The position numbers and the translations under genes were made by a program. The notes beneath the pieces are model-generated. The model saw only the letters and a list, made by a program, of their open reading frames with translations. It had not been told where the DNA came from and did not search any database. Below, piece by piece: positions 61,301 through 64,000 of a DNA stretch of 64,000 bases (its first letter is position 1; each line of letters begins with the position of its first letter). This DNA comes from Puntigrus tetrazona (taxonomy: Eukaryota; Chordata; Actinopteri; Cypriniformes; Cyprinidae): positions 11,735,390 through 11,799,389 of the forward strand of contig NC_056704.1 of NCBI RefSeq assembly GCF_018831695.1. Direction: 5' to 3'.

Positions 61301-64000
61301 CTATGCGAACTGATGTCCATAACTGTCCTGTGAAAATAGTGACAAAGTGTACAGTTTTCAGGCCACAAAATAGATCATACTGAAACAGCTGAATTTTTGG
61401 TGTCACAAATCTGGTCCTACGTTACACAGCTGCACGTTAAACATGAAATATATTCTGAATCTGATCGTCTGTTATTGTGTCACACATTTGTTTTTTAATT
61501 TTAGACCACTGATGAAAGGTTTTGATCCACTTCAAATGTTGACTACTATGTAATATGCATATATGGGAACTTTTTAGTTCCCAGAGTGCTTGCATTTTTG
61601 CATTTTCTGTGTTTTTATCAGTTTCTCAATATATTCATGTCCATTTTTTGTCATTTAGAAAAGTGAATGGAAGAACAAATTTCAGGAAGCACAGAAAAGA
61701 CACCGACAGGAGAAAGAAGAGGCAAGTCTTTCGAGTGTTGCATTGTCTGGTCATTATGAGTGTATTGAAAATACATTTCTAAAAAAAAATTTAATTCGAA
61801 GACAAAAATAAATACAGAGCTTATACAGAGCTTATTTGTTAAATAATGAGTAATTATGAAGGGAACAGAATTACATTTAAAACAGACTTACCATGTAATT
61901 AGGCAAAGCCCTGATCATTTTCTGAATTCGAATGCAGGTCTAAATAATTTTTAGATTGCCTCAGATACAGATAATACCTCCACTACTCATGCCTACAGGG
62001 CAAATATTGGAACACCCTTATCATGTCTGATTTGTATGTGTGTGTGTTACAGTTGAAGAGTGAGAACACCAGGCTTGTGAAGGCCTTGTCTGTGGAGAAG
62101 AACTCTAGCTCCAGTCTGCAGAAACTTCAGCAGCAGGTTGTCTCTCTTTCTTCTCAGCTGAGCCAGAAGGACAGACTCATCAAATCTCAAAAGGAGAAGG
62201 TTATTTACTTCACAATTACAAACAGTGGATGAAAGTCAGCTGTAAAAACAATGCTCTTGTAAGAAAACGTTACCTTAATAGTAAAGTGCCACTAGAGGCA
62301 CCAAACATAATTGCAGAAATAATGGTTACAGAGTCCCCAAACCAACCTACTAGTCCTTTGCCTTGTTTGAGTTTTTTGCAAACCATCCTGTAAAAAGAAG
62401 CACCAGTGTTTATACTCTTTGGAGGACCTAAACCTTTAGTTTCCTCTTATTAAGCTGTGATGTTATTTTTAAAGTATTTTAAACGATGGCACACTTTACC
62501 TTTAACTCATATATTAATACATATTTAAATTAAGCGATTGTAGTTATTGCTAAATTATTTGCTGATGTTTTGATTCTTGAACACTAATCATCTTTCTAAC
62601 GATGCTTCATCACAGATTAAAAAGCTGTCAGTCTCAGGTAATGAATTATAGCTGCCATTTATGGACATACTCGTTGCTTGAATACATAAAGTAGTGTTGC
62701 TTTGATTGAAACCGAATTTGTTTTTTTTTTTTTGTGTCTTGTTTGGTAGCTCCAGTGGTTTTACAAGAAGCCCAAGATTTTCAAGAGGAACCAGAAGAGG
62801 AAGATGAAGAGAGTATGTGGTTCAGTAGTTTCTAACCATAGTAGATGAATACACGCACCAATCATGCGATGATGTACACTATTAAAACAAAATTTGCAAT
62901 GCAACTTCAGGCATGGAGGATTCAGATGAACCTCAGTGGAAGGTTCTAAAGTTACATAAAGGAAAGTCAGAGCTGATGAAAGCATCTAGACCCATTCTAG
63001 AAGAATCTCTGGAGGAAAAACTAGAGAATATGGGACTGCGGAAGGTACAGACTGACTCAAACAAAAGCATAAATATTAACATTTAAGGCATAAGATACTA
63101 AATTAAACAGTGAGATTTTTAGGAAACATGTAGGAATCTTTGTCTGGTTCTAGTAAAACAGTCGCAAAAAAAATGTATAAAGTATGCAGCAAGATTAATT
63201 TTGGACTGTGGACATGATGTCCTTCAACAGCATTGCTCTGTGGTTAAAATGATGATGTTTTGGCAGGGTACCAAGGGTATCTCTAAACAAACTTTTAAGA
63301 GTCTGAGTGCTCTGTTGACTGGTCAGCAGCTGCAGAGATACAGACAGCAGCCAGACCTTCAGAACCAAAGAGACAACCTCGCACATGAGGTCATCAGGCG
63401 AGTTAAAAGCCTACAGAACAGCCAGGGGAAATTACCACCCAGCACTTTAAAACAGGGTAAGCAAATGTGTTATTTATCACGCCACCACACTGCCCATACT
63501 CACACGTCTAACTTATCTGCTTTCAAGTCAGTTCCATTTGGTTGCCACTATTCTGAACCAAGATCAGTCATTCTTTTATACTTGTTTTAGGGGGAAAGAA
63601 AAAATCAACCCTAGTGAAGGAAAAAAGCCTTCGATCCAGGGAGGACTCAAAGTCATCCATTCAGAGGGCCAAGAGCCAGCAGCCACAAGCACTTATTCCA
63701 ACACCTAACCCACGCTCCAGTGTACCTCATACTCCAAAAACACAGCAAAAAAAGAATAGGTATGCTTCCTTTTGGAAAATGTTTGGAATATTCAGAAAGT
63801 TGTGATGTCTAACTGTTTATTGAATATTGAATAAACTATACTGAATATTTTACCTTATCAGTAATGAGTGTATTTTTCTTGTTAGCACACCGCCTTTCAG
63901 TTCAGATGAGGATGAGTCAGTTGAGGACAGTGCCTATATCACCAGCTCAAGGGGCAAGCCTTCCCCCTCCTTGCGCCTCGTCCAATCAGGATCTCTGCTG
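57878..64000 (+). CDS. dzip1l: DZIP1-like zinc-finger protein of the ciliary base, 3' truncated by window
   Basis: DZIP1 and DZIP1L act at the basal body and transition zone and are needed for ciliogenesis and Hedgehog signalling; human DZIP1L is linked to recessive polycystic kidney disease. Exons: 57878-58363, 59147-59231, 59392-59516, 60109-60270, 60426-60554, 61659-61721, 62053-62199, 62616-62637, 62750-62812, 62911-63044, 63267-63456, 63591-63759, 63886 to edge. They join in frame to 630 codons. Parts: Dzip-like N domain (about 20-140, with FRFRSRTEPVDWRRL), one C2H2 finger C163-C166-H179-H184, long charged coiled coils (190-400), an acidic segment (about 410-435), and a basic Ser-rich tail. 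The Met at 57878 has a CACCATG context. DZIP1 itself is the alternative; the N-terminal spacing and short leader favour DZIP1L. Confidence 0.85.
58364..59146 (+). other. dzip1l intron with inverted family B repeat
   Basis: 783 nt. At about 58450-58625 lies a minus-orientation copy of dispersed repeat B (CACCAAGGCTGCATTTATTT, then CTTCAGTGTCATGTGATA). The rest is AT-rich. Confidence 0.7.
58450..58625 (-). repeat. Dispersed repeat, family B, inverted copy
   Basis: The complement shows the order found at 25781-26180, ending in the AAATAAATGCAGCCTTGGTG tail. Confidence 0.65.
59147..59231 (+). CDS. dzip1l: dzip1l exon with the C2H2 finger
   Basis: Codes CQFCEKSFVNYSYLQAHVQR and on to RHPEVTDA, residues 163-190. 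The finger spacing is C-X2-C-X12-H-X4-H. It is the single zinc finger of DZIP1 proteins and carries the family's FVN-S-LQ-H-RRH signature. Acceptor ATGACAG, donor GTTGGT. Confidence 0.92.
59392..59516 (+). CDS. dzip1l: dzip1l exon, start of coiled coil
   Basis: Residues 191-232, ERQKKRKVDEMEDGIEELK through LKRLQ. Charged helical sequence directly after the finger. Acceptor GTCTCAG, donor GTGAGT. Confidence 0.88.
59517..60108 (+). other. dzip1l intron
   Basis: 592 nt, AT-rich; nothing recognised beyond a possible very diverged family A piece near 59640-59760. Confidence 0.7.
60109..60270 (+). CDS. dzip1l: dzip1l exon, coiled coil
   Basis: Residues 233-286, EQEEQRRREQSEKEALERWK through KSSSIEA. 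Glu/Arg/Lys-rich helix. Acceptor GTTCCAG, donor GCT|GTGAGT. Confidence 0.88.
60426..60554 (+). CDS. dzip1l: dzip1l exon, coiled coil
   Basis: Residues 287-329, KLQVLQNKEVGAVNN through LKEKMARK. Acceptor ATCTATAG, donor GTGAGA. Confidence 0.85.
60555..61658 (+). other. dzip1l intron
   Basis: 1.1 kb, the largest intron between coding exons seen here. No element or RNA gene is recognised. Confidence 0.75.
61659..61721 (+). CDS. dzip1l: dzip1l exon followed by a GC donor
   Basis: Residues 330-350, KSEWKNKFQEAQKRHRQEKE plus E. The 3' boundary that keeps frame and continues the helix is GAAGAG|GCAAGT, a GC donor with otherwise ideal consensus. Acceptor TCATTTAG. Confidence 0.8.
61722..62052 (+). 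other. dzip1l GC-AG intron
   Basis: 331 nt, starting GCAAGT and ending TGTGTGTTACAG. No other content is recognised. Confidence 0.75.
62053..62199 (+). CDS. dzip1l: dzip1l exon, coiled coil
   Basis: Residues 351-399, LKSENTRLVKALSVEKN through RLIKSQKEK; leucine/glutamine heptad-like helix. Acceptor TTACAG, donor GTTATT. Confidence 0.87.
62200..62615 (+). other. dzip1l intron
   Basis: 416 nt; nothing recognised. Confidence 0.75.
62616..62637 (+). CDS. dzip1l: dzip1l 22-nt microexon
   Basis: Codes IKKLSVS plus one base (residues 400-406). Acceptor CATCACAG, donor TCAG|GTAATG. It is needed to join the exon ending KSQKEK to the next one in frame. Confidence 0.75.
62750..62812 (+). CDS. dzip1l: dzip1l exon, acidic
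   Basis: Residues 407-427 and one base: APVVLQEAQDFQEEPEEEDE and E. Acidic segment. Acceptor TTTGGTAG, donor GAGA|GTATGT. Confidence 0.82.
62911..63044 (+). CDS. dzip1l: dzip1l exon
   Basis: Residues 428-472: SMEDSDEPQWKVLKLHKGKS then the ESLEEKLENMGLRK stretch, which resembles the (L)EEKLE-LG segment in the C-terminal half of the family. Acceptor AACTTCAG, donor GTACAG. Confidence 0.87.
63267..63456 (+). CDS. dzip1l: dzip1l exon
   Basis: Residues 473-535 and one base: GTKGISKQTFKSLSALLTGQ, ... NLAHEVIRRVKSLQNSQGKL. The G-I-S beginning followed by a helix and an R-V-K-S-L-Q motif fits the DZIP1-family C-terminal region. Acceptor TTTTGGCAG, donor GTAAGC. Confidence 0.88.
63591..63759 (+). 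CDS. dzip1l: dzip1l exon, basic/serine-rich
   Basis: Residues 536-591 and two bases: GGKKKSTLVKEKSLRSREDS through PHTPKTQQKKN. Low-complexity Ser/Lys/Pro tail, probably disordered. Acceptor TTGTTTTAG, donor AATAG|GTATGC. Confidence 0.85.
63886..64000 (+). CDS. dzip1l: dzip1l exon, cut by window end
   Basis: Residues 592-630: STPPFSSDEDESVEDSAYIT then SSRGKPSPSLRLVQSGSLL, running off the window. Acidic/serine segment of the C-terminal tail. Acceptor CTTGTTAG. Confidence 0.85.

Noticed and set aside
57878..64000. Assignment to DZIP1 (iguana) instead of DZIP1L
   Set aside because: The short N-terminal leader and the sequence around LIATQQLLLQA-NNYHKC look closer to DZIP1L as I recall both families. 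The call rests on memory of the families, so DZIP1 is not fully excluded.

Overview
The window is vertebrate nuclear DNA, almost certainly from a cyprinid-type teleost fish. The genes are split by GT-AG introns and encode vertebrate proteins. The non-coding DNA is AT-rich and carries many long (TA)n tracts, Tc1/mariner and hAT DNA transposons, and short dispersed elements typical of carp, goldfish and zebrafish relatives. There are no operons, CRISPR arrays, tRNAs or rRNAs.

Two protein genes are present, arranged head to head. (1) hs2st1, heparan sulfate 2-O-sulfotransferase 1, lies on the minus strand. Its whole coding sequence can be assembled from seven exons: ATG at 50456, stop at 681-683, 1071 nt, 356 aa, the same length as the human enzyme. 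Exon 1 sits at 50.3-50.5 kb and exons 2-7 are compressed into 0.68-5.3 kb, so intron 1 is about 45 kb and fills most of the window. (2) A DZIP1-family ciliary gene, best called dzip1l, lies on the plus strand from about 56.3 kb and runs off the right edge. Thirteen coding exons are seen (630 codons) after one inferred non-coding exon. A perfect RFX X-box (GTCACC-AT-GGCAAC, 56267-56280) lies just upstream.

Layout: 1-680 is the hs2st1 3' UTR or downstream sequence; 681-5304 holds exons 7 to 2; 5305-50332 is intron 1. Intron 1 contains a nearly intact but broken Tc1 element with about 210-bp IR/DR inverted repeats wedged in a (TA)n tract (7.17-8.75 kb), a compound CA/TA/TACA microsatellite (11.3-11.7 kb), a degenerate minisatellite (14.3-14.6 kb), foldback and ordinary hAT MITEs (14.6 and 40.0 kb), an old Tc1 fossil (24.4-24.95 kb), a hAT element with its 8-bp target duplication (44.4-46.0 kb), and many smaller repeats. 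50457-50832 is the hs2st1 leader and promoter. 50833-56266 is the intergenic spacer, with GT and TA repeats, a Tc1-like remnant (55.07-55.97 kb) and a 63-bp tandem duplication. 56267-64000 is dzip1l.

The two genes do not act in one pathway. One modifies heparan sulfate in the Golgi; the other encodes a zinc-finger and coiled-coil protein of the ciliary base. No undescribed gene system was found. The most interesting points are regulatory and structural: the X-box, a GC-AG intron in dzip1l, a possible alternative first coding exon of dzip1l, a start-stop uORF in the hs2st1 leader, CTCF-like sites, and the clear footprints of several DNA transposons.
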